64,000 bases of DNA from Symbiodinium natans. Lineage: Eukaryota; Sar; Dinophyceae; Suessiales; Symbiodiniaceae. Location of the stretch: contig CAJNDS010000424.1 in assembly GCA_905221605.1 (NCBI GenBank), positions 622,978-686,977 on the forward strand. Direction: 5' to 3'. Position numbers and translations under genes: made by a program. The notes under the pieces were generated by a model, which was not told the DNA's origin, did not search any database, and worked only from the letters and a program-made list of their open reading frames with translations. Below are positions 22,041 to 33,592 of this stretch, piece after piece; position 1 is the first letter of the stretch; the number at the start of each line of letters is the position of its first letter.

Positions 22041-23905
22041 CTTTCGGGCCCATCGAAGCGAGATTTAAACCTAAGTCGGAATGAAAATTAAAAGGCCACT
22101 GGCCTCATTCGTAGTAAATTTTTTTTAGAAATCTAAATTTGCCAATTAAAAGCCGCACCCTATGAAATCCTCTTCTGGGGCCTGCCTGTCCGTAACAAAA
22201 TCTCACAAGAGCTTTATATGCAGAGGTTACAGCCTCAGAAATCCTCATCTGGGCTTCCTGCCTATTTTATTGAGAAAATGCTTCTACATAAGAAGCCCAC
22301 ACCCTACGAAAAGAATTCTATACTTAAAGGCCACACCCTATGAAATCCTCTTCTGGGCCCTCTTAATGAAATTTCAGTAGACTTGTGTCTGATAAAGCCA
22401 CAGCTTCGTTCGTAATTAACCCAAGTAAAAAAACATATTAAGAGGCCCAGCCCCAAGACATCCTCTTCTAAGCCTCATTGATTAATACCTATTTAGAACC
22501 TTTTTGTTTTTCCCACACCCTGTGAAATCTTTCGCTGGCCCCATTCGTAATGAAACGCAATTTGATTTCATATTGTAAGCCCACACCCTAAGAAATCCTC
22601 TTCTGGGCTTCGTTCGTAATTGAACCCAAGTAAAGCAAGTGTATATTCAGAGGCCAACCCCAGGACATCCTCCTCGCAATGAAACCGAGTTAGAATTCTA
22701 TATTGCAGACCATACCCTATGAAATCCCTTTCTGGCCCCTATTTGTAATGAAGATTAATTAGAATTCTGTATTACAAAGCCACACGCCAAGAAATCCTCA
22801 TTAGACCTTCGTTTGTAATTAGACTTATTTTCGATTTGCCAAGATGCTTGTATTAGAAAAAGCCACACCATTCTGGGGCCTGTTCGTAACAGAATCTCGT
22901 AAGAAGTTTATAATTCTAGGTAAGAAGCCCACACCCTAAGAAGTTCTGACCTAGGCTAGGTTCGTATGTAACTCTTGGACAGAAATTTATATCATGAGCC
23001 CCCATTCGTATTTGAATGTACTTACAATTCCATATTTAACCGCTAGACCCTATGAAATCCTCTTCTGGTGCCTATTAGTGAAATGTCAATAGACTTGTAT
23101 ATGATAAAGCCATAGCTTCGTTAGTAAATTAAACCCAAGTCTAACAAACAATTAAGAGGCCCCGCCACAAGACATCCTCTTCTAAGCTTCATTGGTTAAT
23201 ACCTATTTGGAATTCTATTTTGCAGACCACACCCTATGAAATTCTCCCCTGGCCTCGCTTCATACTACAATGTTATTTGAGGTTTGTATTAAAACGCCAC
23301 ACCCTAAGAAATCCTCATCTGGACTCGTTTGGAATTCCACTTAAATTGAATTTTAAGTTTAGAGGCCACACCCCTTTGGACAGATTTTAAAAGGCCACAC
23401 CCTAAGACCTGTGTATGGTAAAGCCACAGCTTCGTTCGTAAAACCAAACCAAGTAAAACAATTAAGAGGCCACGCCCTTCCAAGCCTCATTCGTTACTAC
23501 CTCTTTGGAATTTTATTTTACCGACCACACCCTGTGAAAGTCTCCTCTGGCCCCGCTTCGTAATGAAATGTAATTTGAGGTTTGCACTAAAACACCACAC
23601 CCTAAGAAATCCTCAACTGGACTTCCTTTGTGATTCCACTTAAATAGACGTTGAAATTAAGAGGCCACACCCCAAGACATCCTCTTCGAAGCCCCACTCT
23701 TTTTTAAGTCCAATTAGACTTTTGAATTGCAGGTCCACATCCTCAAAAGAACCACACCCTAAGAAACCCTCTCTATTTCTTTTTTTTTATTACTTTTCAT
23801 ATTAAGACGCCACATCCCAAGACATCCTCTTCTAAGCCTCATTCGTAATTAAATCTAATGGAACTTTACATGTTAACGCCACGCCCTGCATACAGAATAG
23901 GCTGA
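22041..23905. repeat. Degenerate tandem satellite, unit roughly 85-95 bp, about 20 units
   Basis: The recurring core is CCACACCCTATGAAATCCTC then TTCTGGGCC, spaced by AT-rich sequence with TTCGTAATGAA and AATTAGAATTCTATATT. Copies differ by substitutions and small deletions. There is no telomere heptamer in the whole 1.86 kb, unlike most of the window, and no coding frame. Confidence 0.85.
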
Positions 23906-24014
23906 ATTGAAAAAAAAAACGAATGGTGGGTGTGTTTGTGTGCTTTTCTCTGCGTGTGTGCAAGGCAGTCACATTAGCAGAAACAACGTATAACAATACA
24001 CATTCTTTATACAA

Positions 24015-24580
24015 GAAAAGCATTTTTTGCAAAATTTGCTTAAAAAAAACCCAAAATCCAAAAATCCAAAAACTCAAAACCATGGAGCCGGGAGGCCGCC
24101 TTTTTTGGATTTTTTGGTTTTCTCGAGGTTTTTTTGGTTTTTTTTTTTGGAAAAATCAAAAAAAAAACAGGGTTTTTTTTTTATTTTACTTGCTCCTGGC
24201 CTCAAAAACCTAAAAACACATGGTTTTTTTTGGGATTTTGAGTGAAAATCCAAAAAAAACCATGTGTTTTTTTAGTTTCTGAGACCAGGAGCACCTGAAA
24301 TCCAAAAAAACACGAGGGTTTTTTTGGATTTTCACTCAAAATCCCAAAAAAAACATGTGTTTTTTAGGTTTTTGAGGCCAGAAGCAAGTAAAATCCAAAA
24401 AAAACCATGGTTTTTTTTTTATTTTTCAAAAAAAAACCAAAAAAACCTCGAGAAAACCCAAAAATCCAAAAAAGGCGGCCTCCCGGCTCCATGGTTTTGA
24501 ATTTTTGGATTTTTGGATTTTTGGATTTGTGTCAAAATTTGCAAATTCTGCAAAAAAGAAGTTTTTTTTGCATACAATTC
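24015..24580. repeat. Long inverted repeat (palindrome of about 560 bp)
   Basis: The left arm (about 24020-24190), with CCATGGAGCCGGGAGGCCGC at 24081-24100, is repeated inverted at about 24400-24575, with GCGGCCTCCCGGCTCCATGG at 24474-24493. The centre holds two further inverted copies of CCTAAAAACACATGGTTTTT and CAAAATCC motifs. Arms are rich in A/T homopolymers. Predicted as a stable hairpin; the coding frames across it are artefacts. Confidence 0.85.
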
Positions 24581-24920
24581 TGTGTTTATAAGCCTGTCCT
24601 ATGCAAATAATTCATAGACATGTTTACCAAATTGCATTTTCCTGTGTTTTTGGGGTGTTTTTTATGTGGTGATGTGGAAGTAGTGCTAAACACACGTGTT
24701 TTTCACTATTTACAGGTTTTCTCGCATAGGACTAGACGTGCAAAAACAGGACATCGCCTAGCATAGCCAGCATGTCATTTTAATCGGTATTTACGAGGGT
24801 TTTTATAGGGACAAAGCAAAACCTAGATCATGGGGGGGGGGTGACCATATATATATATGTGCACGTTACATGTCATATCCTCTTGGGATTCGTTTGCCTT
24901 TGGAGTTCGGGGCTTTTTTT

Positions 24921-24922
24921 AG

Positions 24923-24953
<31 letters not shown>
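24921..24953. repeat. Poly-G run of about 28
   Basis: Uninterrupted G-run after AGCC. Similar runs in the window: 10596-10632, 61967-62006, 36487-36512 and 59190-59207. Confidence 0.9.
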
Positions 24954-24956
<3 letters not shown>

Positions 24957-25030
24957 CGGGCAGCGTCCTCCAAGTTCAAGCTCTTGGCCTGATATGGCTA
25001 GCCCAGGCGATGCGCATGGGCAGGAGCCCT

Positions 25031-27314
25031 AAAACCCTAAACCCCAAACCCCAAACCCTAAAACCCTAAGCCCTAAACCCTAAAACCCTAAACCCTGTTT
25101 GTGGAACATCAAAGGTTTTATAAGGGAAAGCAGGACAGTCGCAGCAGTCTGCTCAATGATAACAGAGTATAAGCACATTGTACGAATATAGACATGTGTT
25201 ACTCCAACAATCTGGTGTGATAAAAACACTCAATGGTGCACATCGTCTGGGAGGATCGAGCAAGTGCCTGTCCGACCACGCGGCTGTTCTTTTTTTGTTT
25301 TCTGTGCAGGGAAACCCTGAACCCTTATCCCTAAACCCTAAACCCTAGTCCCTCTCCAGGTCTATGCAAGTCAATGCATCTCAAAGCACCAGGTCTGCAT
25401 CGGTGCATGTGAAACACCAGGTCCGGTTGTCCCACAGCAAGAGCTCCATTCATGCCGCAAGACCTCTCGCAGGGCTCCACATGTCACTCTTTAGAGAAGA
25501 TATCAAGTTACGAAGCCTGCATATGAAATAACTCTAGAAGCTCCATGTTCCATGTCTCTGAACCGAATGATAGTGTAGCCAAACGGGTCTGGGAAGGCCT
25601 GGGCCTCCTGTTTCCGTGCGCCTCCTGGCGTGACTCGTGGCTTCGAAACAAGAAGGCCTTGCTAGAGCAAGATGCAAGCGAAAGCTCCGACAACTGATGC
25701 ATCAGTGACACTGGCGACGGCTCCAGCACCGGCCAAGAGTGCAAACACATCCCACCGACATCTGTGAATTGCACTTATGACAGGACTCTGTTCCCCTTGC
25801 CTATCAGTCCTCCCGGCTTCAACCCACAAGTGTAGCTCCATAGCGCAAAGCCACACCGCCAAAGGCATGATTTCTACACCGCGCCTTCAACCCTGCCACG
25901 CCACGCGATCAATCGAAGTTTCCATGTGGGAAACGCCAATACGTTCACCAATTTCGAGCATCCAGTAGCTCGAACAAGGAAGGCAAGCGGAAGTAAACAA
26001 ACTACCAAGACAAAATGAAGAGAACAATCTACCAAAAGACAATGTATTTAGACGTATACAAATGTGTATATATATATATGTATTGCTAGAGACGACATTG
26101 TTGCAGAGGTTATAAGGGGATGATACTGGGTACTTATTTAGGTACCGTTATTAGCCGCAATGTCCCTCATCCCAAGGCAAGCTGAGCAGCGATGGCGGAA
26201 GAAGAGGGGCCCGGACCCGAGGCAGACCACGCACTTAGCCAATGGCTTAGGGTTTTGGGTTTAGGCTTTAGGGTTTAGGGTTTAGGGTTTAGGGCTTAGG
26301 GTTTAGGGTTTAGGAACACTCTCAGGGCTTTGGGTTTGGGGTTTGGGGTTTAGGGCTTAAGGTTTCCGTAGCCGATGCTTATTGAGCTTTGATTTTGCAG
26401 GATCCTGGGTGTTATATTTGGTGTAAGAGGGTCACATGTAGGAACATCTTACATCGCGTTTCAAGGGCCAAGCTAGAATACTCAGAGCTTTAACATGTTT
26501 AGGGATTACGGTCTAGGGAAATTGTTGGGGTTCCTGCCTAGGGTTGCGTCCTCTGTGCTGCATTGCAGCGCATGGCATCCAGCCAGATTCTGATGCCGTA
26601 GCATCTTACACACACCTTGCTGCGTTGAGGGACAAGATTTCGTAGGCCAGGGCAAGACTTACCCGAGAGTTGCCTGATTCAACACGAGGTGTGGCGGCAA
26701 CCCCTAAATCCGAAACCCCAAACGTAGATACAACAACCCTAGACCCTAGACCCTAAACCCTAAACCCTAAACCCTAAACCCTAAACCCTAAACCCTAAAC
26801 CCTAAACCCTAAACCCTAAACCCTAAACCCTAAACCCTAAACCCTAAACCCTAAACCACAACCTCTTTGAAGGTGGAAGAGGGTGGGTCATCCTAAGGAG
26901 ATTTTCTCAGTCAAGTGAAGATGCTTCGGCACTCCGGCCCTAGAATATCAACCCAGGACCGCTTTGTTTGCAAAAGATGTTTAGATCGAAGTTGGTTACT
27001 GATGTTCATACCGGACCATACAACACTAGCCCTTTCAAAGACCAGCAGCATAGCTTCATTCGGTCATTCCCGTACCATTCCGTCTTTTTCGGACTCGCCA
27101 GGCAGTACATATTGCATCGGGGCGCCTGCTTTTAGAGACCACAACTGAAGCGCAACAGAACAGCTCGTGCCGTTTGTATTATACCCATACCCTAAACCCG
27201 AAACCCTAAACCCCTAACCCATTCTTGAAGAGTTTCTCATAACGATGGAGCACTGCCCGAGGCAAGAAGTGATCTTCACGGAGAACACTGCGCCGACGCT
27301 TCAGATTCGCCTAA
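25031..27314. other. No gene recognised; telomere tracts within unique sequence
   Basis: CCCTAAA-type at 25031-25098, TTTAGGG at 26255-26313 and a pure CCCTAAA array of about 16 units at 26740-26857. Open frames at 25508-25868 (- strand, with a hydrophobic tail) and 26915-27148 have no family motif or convincing splice sites. I make no call. Confidence 0.6.
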
Positions 27315-27679
27315 TCTAGGGGTCGGAATAATTACTACTACTGTTGATGCTAAAAATCCTGCATGAGTTTTTCCACAACCCAATCCCCTGGCCGCCCCTA
27401 ATTTTAACATTGATGCAGACTCCACTCTGCAGAAACCCGGCGGCGCGAGTCATGCAAATCCTGCATGACCCCAGACGCCCAATCAACATTGAAATTAAGG
27501 GGTGCGCAGGGGATTTCTGTAGGCAAGTTGGTGTGTGGGTGGCTGGGGTCATGCAGGATTTCTATCATCCACCGTCTCGCGAATACGGTTCCAGGCTAAT
27601 CCCGCATGTCACCAGTCCCTTTCGAGGCGATGCCTCAGAACCTTCTCAGGCGACAGGTTTGGGGGTCCAGGCTTTGGTC

Positions 27680-28262
27680 GGGCGTGGTTGGGGGGGTTTG
27701 GTTGGGGGTGAAGGGGGGGGGCGTGGAGGGGGGCGTGGGGGGGGGGGGCGTGGGGGGGGGGGGGTGGGGGGGGGGGGGGGGGGGGGTTCAGCCATTTACA
27801 AACTCCCCATCCCATTTACAAACTATTTACAAACTATTTACAAACCTATTTACAAACCCATTTACAAACTCCTTTTAGTAGGCGCGGGCTCTCACGCGGG
27901 CATTGAAAAGAAATCCTCCAAGATAGACTCATTTCCTGTTTCCACGTGGGAGTCGCTTCCCTCCTTAAAAAGGAGTTTGTAAATGGGTTTGTGAATGGTT
28001 TGTAAATGGTTTGTAAACAGTTTGTAAATGGGATGGGGAGTTTGTAAATGGCTTAACCACCCCCCCAACCCCCCCCCACCCCCCCCCCCCCCACCCCCCG
28101 CCACCCCCCCCCCCCCCCCCCACCCCCCCCCCCCCCACCCCCCCCCCACCCCCAACCCCCCAACCCCCCACCCACCATCCCCCCCCCCCCCCCATCCCCA
28201 CCCCCCCCCCCCCACCCCCCACCCGCACCCACCCACCCCCAAGCCCACCCACCCCCCAACCC
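27680..28262. repeat. Palindrome of about 580 bp with poly-G and poly-C outer arms
   Basis: G-rich tract (27685-27786), then ATTTACAAAC direct repeats (27792-27872), a loop of about 90 bp, the same ATTTACAAAC repeats inverted (27965-28056), then a C-rich tract of about 200 bp (28058-28262). AACTCCCCATCCCATTTACA on the left matches its complement on the right. No protein: Gly- or Pro-only frames come from the homopolymers. Confidence 0.9.
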
Positions 28263-28282
28263 CCTTTTTATGCCAGACAGGA

Positions 28283-28600
28283 ATTGTCAAGTCTCCATTC
28301 ACACGATACACATTGTCCATGGGCAGCTAAAGAAGAGCACTTGCGATCATGCAGCTGTTGCCAGAGAATGCACCCTGGTGCGTACTGTTGATGCTAAAAA
28401 CAACCCGTCAAGTCTCCATTGGCTGGACACGATACACATTGCGCTTTGCCTTTGTGGTGCAAAACACAAGGGCGTGCGATCATGCAACTGACTGAAACAA
28501 GTTTCCATTGGCTGGACACGATACACATTGCACTTTGCCCTTGCGGTGCAAAAAAAGACTTTTTTTGCACTTGCGATCATGCAACTGACTTCCTGATGCT
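28283..28600. repeat. Three tandem units of roughly 100 bp
   Basis: The core TCCATTGGCTGGACACGATA followed by CACATTGC recurs at about 28415 and 28502, with a shorter variant at 28295. Each is followed by GCGATCATGCA(A/G)CTG. Confidence 0.8.
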
Positions 28601-28832
28601 TCTTGCCAGACAACGCGCCCTGGTACGTACTGTAGTATTCCCTCATGGTCCCTTTATAAACATACTACAATAACCCCCCACAACCCTATTCTAATTGCTA
28701 AGGTCTCTGTATCAGCACCTGCAATCGCCCGTACCCGGCGTTTTTTTTGTTTGCTACAGGCCGGACCGAGAGATTTGGGACGAGAAGGGTGGCCTCATCA
28801 AGAAAGGCCGGCCTAATATGGGGTTTAGGGTT

Positions 28833-28996
28833 TAGGGGCCTTCATAATTAGAATAGGGTTTTGGGGGGTTGCTGTAGTATAAATATAATAAAGGAGCCAC
28901 AAGGGGATAGGGTTACTATAGGGGTCGGAGGAAATTACTAGTAGTATTCCTATAACTATACTCTAAGACACCCTATTATTATCAAGGCCCCTTTAT
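28833..28996. mobile_element. Two partial MITE D copies head to head
   Basis: 28833-28918 reads as the reverse complement of family D (GGGGCCTTCATAATTAGAAT). 28917-28996 is a forward copy (TATAGGGGTCGGAGGAAATT ... AAGGCCCCTTTA). They share the TATA junction. Confidence 0.65.
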
Positions 28997-29024
28997 TAGA
29001 CGATCTGGGACGGCGTGCTGGCAG

Positions 29025-29151
29025 AATGCAGCTGTTTTGCTTGGGTTTCCTGTGCCAGGTGCAGCCGAGATTGCAGAGCGCGACCAGGATCATGTGCCCG
29101 AGGTGAAGGCACGTCTTTCGTGCGAGCTTGGCCGTCCCAGACTCCGCCTTA
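29025..29151 (+). CDS. Candidate exon abutting MITE B, unknown protein
   Basis: After CTGGCAG (29024) the frame reads NAAVLLGFPVPGAAEIAERD, then QDHVPEVKARLSCE, and stays open up to the left end of MITE B at 29152. A GT donor inside (GAG|GTGAAGG, near 29100) would make the exon shorter. The MITE therefore either begins inside the following intron or truncates the exon. Not recognised. Confidence 0.3.
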
Positions 29152-29258
29152 CTTACTGTTGGTTAGTAGGGAATGGGGGAATGAGGTACCCCATAGAATC
29201 CCATTAAGGGTACATATAGGGCCCTAATTCCCTCAATTCCCTGCTAACCAACAGCAAG
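29152..29258. mobile_element. MITE family B, reference copy
   Basis: CTTACTGTTGGTTAGTAGGG at the left end is the inverse of CCCTGCTAACCAACAGCAAG at the right end with two mismatches. The inner parts (AATGAGGTACCCC... and ...CCCTAATTCCCTC) partly pair. No coding sequence. Confidence 0.85.
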
Positions 29259-30411
29259 CTTAGAAGAGTTTTTTGACAGGTTTTGACAACCCTGGGCATG
29301 GCACTCAGCTGTGAGTTGCAGCTTGCTTCTTGCAGCAGATTTCTGAGACCTAGCGAGGTTGCTGGGAGTGAAGACCTGATTCCTTAAATTCTAAGAACCC
29401 TAGACCAAACAGTTCGTGCTTCAAGGGTCATGGGTAGTTGTAAGAAGGGGTACAGTTAAGATAACCTGCATAAATTACCGTGCTGACCGACCTTGTTCTA
29501 AATCACTTCTATTCCGAGTATTATGAACATGTTTAATGACGCGGTATAAAGAACCTACAACAATAGTTTATAACCCTGTTTAAAGCCAGCCAGAGCCTCG
29601 AAATGAAGTGAGGCATGTTTGCAGTGCCGGTGACAGCAGAGCAGCACCCTCAGCGCTTGAGAAGATGGGACTGCTCAACTTGACTATGGTCGTCAAGGCT
29701 TAGCGATGACAATCTGCATATACAAATATACACACTATATATATATATATATATACACATAAATATATGTATATAAATATATATATGTATATGTGTATAT
29801 ATATATATATGTATATGTACGTATCCGGCCCGGCGGTGTGGTGGTGGGATTCTGAGTTTAGCGTTGATGTTTTTTCTGGTTCGGTTCAGGGTTTAGGGTT
29901 TCGGAGTTTAGGGATGTCCGCTGCAATGTGCTCAGACCACCACAGTCTTTGGGTGGGGTCTGTCTTATTGGCTGAAGTCCGTGCCCGCCTACCCAAAGAA
30001 ACCTTCACGGGCTTAGGGTTATTTCATCCCCAACCCCTCCTTAGCAAGGGGAGATGTATGGGTTTGTCAACCTGGGCTTTGGAGCTTCTTTTTAATTTAG
30101 GCCGAATGTAGAGTTTGAGCTGACCAAAACATGTATTTTCAGTGCGTTGAAGTAGAGCCTTGTTACCTTTTTGGTCCTGTTTTTGTCTTTCCAATATCGG
30201 TCCTGTCTCTGAGTCTGTTCCCCTGAATCTGCTTCCTGGTCCTACGTGTCTCGCTTTCTTCTGCGCGCTTTCCCAATCCCCAAGCCGCTATGGCACAGCA
30301 TGAGGGCGGTGGGGGAGGCCAATCTCGAACAAAAGCGTACATTAAGAACATGCGCGTGTGCCTGTGCTATGGTTTTGTAAGAAATGAACTATAGTGTGTC
30401 TTTCTTGTCAG

Positions 30412-30520
30412 ATATCGGGAATTTGTCGTTGAGCCAGCTCAGCAGTGGAGATGCCACCCTGCCCTGAGGACTACAATTGGTGAGATCCGGCAGAAGGTGC
30501 AAGAGTGGAAGCCGGAGTGA
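30412..30520 (+). CDS. Candidate last exon, unknown protein
   Basis: Acceptor TTGTCAG ending 30411. The frame (TAT at 30413) gives YREFVVEPAQQWRCHPALRT, then TIGEIRQKVQEWKPE, and TGA at 30518-30520. This is a plausible amphipathic C-terminus. A second short coding-like piece (YSLEQIELVCKDKDDPSSDF) follows at about 30662-30727 after CGCAG and before GTGTTCGG, separated by a CCCTAAA tract at 30541-30583. If both are exons of one gene the TGA would lie in an intron. Function unknown. Confidence 0.3.
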
Positions 30521-31339
30521 CCTGACGATGTGATGTGGGGACCCTAAACCCTAAACCCTAAACCCTAAACCCTAAACCCTAAAAGAAAATGCGTTTGAAC
30601 CCGACTTCCTAGACTTTCTCCTTGCCTCCGAGTCGCTACCTTTGTGAGTGATGAGACGCAGGTACTCGCTGGAGCAGATCGAGCTGGTTTGCAAGGACAA
30701 GGATGATCCCAGCTCAGACTTCGCATGGGTGTTCGGATGCGTTCGGGGTTTAGGGAAACACAGGGCTGAATAAAGGACTAGTCAACATTGAGTCCTGATT
30801 GGGGTGGCACAACCATTTAATCTGTTGCTCGTGTTCTTGTGCTTGATGCGTCTTCTCAGTGGGCCCAATGGTTGAAACCCACCGCGTCCTTATAACGGTT
30901 TGCAGTCAGTCGGCAAGCAATCCGCACCAGAATCCCGAAGCTGAGAACGTAGCGCGCATGCACACCCCCAAAACGCTGCGCCTTCTGCTCTGCGACATCC
31001 TTTGTCCTCTACAACCCTCAACCCTCATAAACCCGACAAGGCCTGGGGTCCGCTATTCAACAAGACCTCGCGCCCCAGGCCCATCTTGGGGCTTCGGGGG
31101 GGGGGAAGGGGTGGCGGGAAGGGGGGGCAGTTTGGGGTTTGGGGGTTTGGGGGTTTGGGGGTTTGGGGGTTTGGGGGTTTGGGGGTTTGGGGTTTGGGGT
31201 TTGGGGGTTTGGGGTTTGGGGGTTTGGGGTTTGGGGGTTGTGAGGCTTCATGAGGCTTCAGAGGGTTGACGGGGTTTGGAGGGCTGAAAACAGCAAAGGT
31301 TCGGCACCTGCCGGCGTTCCATTTTGTTTCCTTCAGGTT

Positions 31340-31448
31340 CCCAGAGACTCCAATACCCCTTAGTTATAAGAAATATTCCTTAGACCATATAAGGAAGCCT
31401 CTGATATTTTGAGATATATTCCTTAAGGGGTATATTGGAGTCCCTGGG
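31340..31448. mobile_element. MITE family A, divergent copy
   Basis: CCCAGAGACTCCAATACCCC at the left and GGGGTATATTGGAGTCCCTG at the right are inverted. The interior keeps the GGAATATNCCTTA motif. Confidence 0.75.
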
Positions 31449-31536
31449 TTCATGCCTAGGCCCGGGCAGGCCCCTTCAAATCGCCAAAAGGGAACTCACG
31501 GTCTGATGCCTCGCAGCTCACGTTCAATATCAGGGC

Positions 31537-31637
31537 TTTCGGAAATTAGGGGGGGTTACCGTTTTGGGGTCCTTATTATAAGGGAATCCTACTATTTAGG
31601 GGTCTATAATAGGGGTCCCTTGTTTTCGTAAACTCCC
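31537..31637 (+). mobile_element. MITE family C
   Basis: TTTCGGAAATTAGGGGGGGT ... GGGGTCCTTATTATAAGGGA ... CTTGTTTTCGTAAACTCCC. Reverse copies at 35593-35683 and 61057-61161, with fragments at 17744-17798 and 59340-59420. Confidence 0.7.
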
Positions 31638-33170
31638 ATATAGGTGGGATTTGTTCATGGAATTACCATTCGCGAAACGTAACCTCGATATGGAACAAAA
31701 CCAACGCGTGCTCTTCGGGGACGCCGGATCAGGGGTTCACAAGGAAACTACCCTAAGCCCTAAACCCTAAACCCTAAACCCTAAACCCTAAACCCTAGAC
31801 CCTAAACCCTAAACCCTAAACCCTAAACCCTAGACCCTAAACCCTAAACCCACTTGCCTCAGGGATGATGATGAAACCGCCCGGGCGCCCAGAAGCGCTG
31901 GAGACTCCAAGCCCTAAACTCAAAACCCGGTTTATAGGTTTAGGGTTTATAGGGTTTAGTGTTTAAGGTTGCCCATTGAAATATGGGTTAGCCTCTGTGG
32001 CTTAGGCTGTAGGGTCTCGGGGGGGTTCTAATTTAGGGTTAAGGGTTTAGGGTCTGAGTCCTGGTACAGTTTTCCCCGATCGGTGGGTAGAACAGCCCGC
32101 ACATCGTCGTTGTTTAGGCTTCTGGGGTCAAGATCAGCAAAGCGCCAAGAAATCTCACTAAGAGCCTGAGACTCTAAGTTGGGGCTCTCCCTATGCGTGC
32201 TTTGTAGACCCTACACCCCAAACCCTAAACCCTGAACCCGCAGTGCCCCGTAGATTGCTGCTTCGCATGCAAGGCCCGCAAGTCAGGCAGCCTACATGTT
32301 TCGTTTTGGTTTAATTTATCGTTGTCTCAAGCACGCTGTTGATGCTTTAGGTGGAATCCCTGTGGAGCGACTGGGACATCCCTCGGCGTATGATGCAGGC
32401 ACCCATGACCTGATTAGGGTTACGGGTATAGGGTTTTAGGGTTAAGCTCTAAAGGTTGGATCAAGGACCCCATCATTTAGGGCGACTCCTACTCTGGGTC
32501 GACATATCTTGAAATGACTAGGGTTTAGGGTTTAGGGTTTAGGGTTGAGGGTTTAGGGTTTAGGGTTTAGGGTTTAGGGTCTGTGTGGCAATGCTCTGCT
32601 GTACCCGTGCATCGTGCGACGAGGAGCACTTTGCGTATCGCAGGTGGCAGTGTCAACATGTGTGTGCCATCACTGGGTGCACCTTACCGCTAGACTTGCA
32701 GAAGCTGCAGCTAGTCCCTGGAGATGCTAAGTCCCCGAAACTTCATTCTGCCATACCATACATTGAATACATATCTATATATATATATATATGTATATAT
32801 GTCTATATTTCCATATTTATGTGTATATATTTTTATATACATTTTCATTTTGTTTATATTTATATTTATCTAAATATCTAGTACACATACATGTCTTCTA
32901 TAGTACGTTTGTTCTATGAGGTTGTTGATAGCATTCTAGGTCTTCTTTAGTTCTTAGTCTAGAACCCCGTACCTAAACCCTAAACCCTAAACCCTAAACC
33001 CTAAACCCTAAACCCTAAACCCTAAACCCTAAACCCTAAACCCTAAACCCTTTCTAAACCCTAAACCCTAAACCCTATAAACTATAAACCCTAAACCCTA
33101 AACCGATTGGAGGTGGCCTTGTGGATCAAGGAGAAGAATGAGGAGACTGGCGAGCGCTGATCTCGGATAA

Positions 33171-33318
33171 TATAGGTGTCGGAATAAGTACGTTTAGTAT
33201 TCCCTTAGGGTTTAGGGTTTAGGGTTTGGGGTTTGGGGTTTGGGGTTTAGGGTGGGTCCCTTTAGAATTATGCTATCATAACCCCCAAAACCCTGTTCTA
33301 ATTATTCAAGCCCCTATA
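33171..33318 (+). mobile_element. MITE family D interrupted by a telomere-type insert
   Basis: Both termini are present (TATAGGTGTCGGAATAAGTA and CTAATTATTCAAGCCCCTAT). Between ATTCCCTTA and GGTCCCTTTAG, where other copies have one or two bases, lie about 47 bases of TTTAGGG/TTTGGGG units (33208-33254). Confidence 0.8.
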
Positions 33319-33547
33319 TTGGCTACAGCATGGGGCAAAGGCGCAGATAGCGCCTCTGCGAACAGGAATCATCGGCGGCCTTTTAAGAATCTGTAAGTCT
33401 CCTGGACAATTACACGCACACACACCTTGAAACCCATTAAGCCAAAGGAACCCAAGAAGAAGCACAAAGCAAGTGGACAGATGGGGTGACCGCGAGGGTG
33501 GTGATGGTCACGGCGGTGGTTGTGATGATCGTGGTGATGATATACGT

Positions 33548-33548
<1 letters not shown>

Positions 33549-33592
<44 letters not shown>

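Larger units (their letters stand above)
27315..28713. mobile_element. Composite region: MITE D split by 1.3 kb of nested palindromes and tandem repeats
   Basis: 27315-27343 is the left end of family D (AGGGGTCGGAATAATTACTA). Its expected continuation (AGTATTCCCTCATGGTCCCT to CCCTATTCTAATTGC) only appears at 28632-28713. Between them lie, in order, an inverted repeat (27352-27575, arms AATCCTGCATGA and TCATGCAGGATT), the G/C-armed palindrome (27680-28262), and three tandem copies of a unit of about 100 bp. GTTGATGCTAAAAA occurs twice, at 27343 and 28387. Confidence 0.65.

Noticed and set aside
23923-24610. Lys/Phe/Asn-rich frames around 24 kb
   Set aside because: They lie in A/T homopolymer parts of the 560-bp inverted repeat and mirror each other.
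27344-28330. Glycine- or proline-rich proteins over 27.3-28.3 kb
   Set aside because: Entirely due to G- and C-rich palindrome arms; frames are open in several registers and on both strands.
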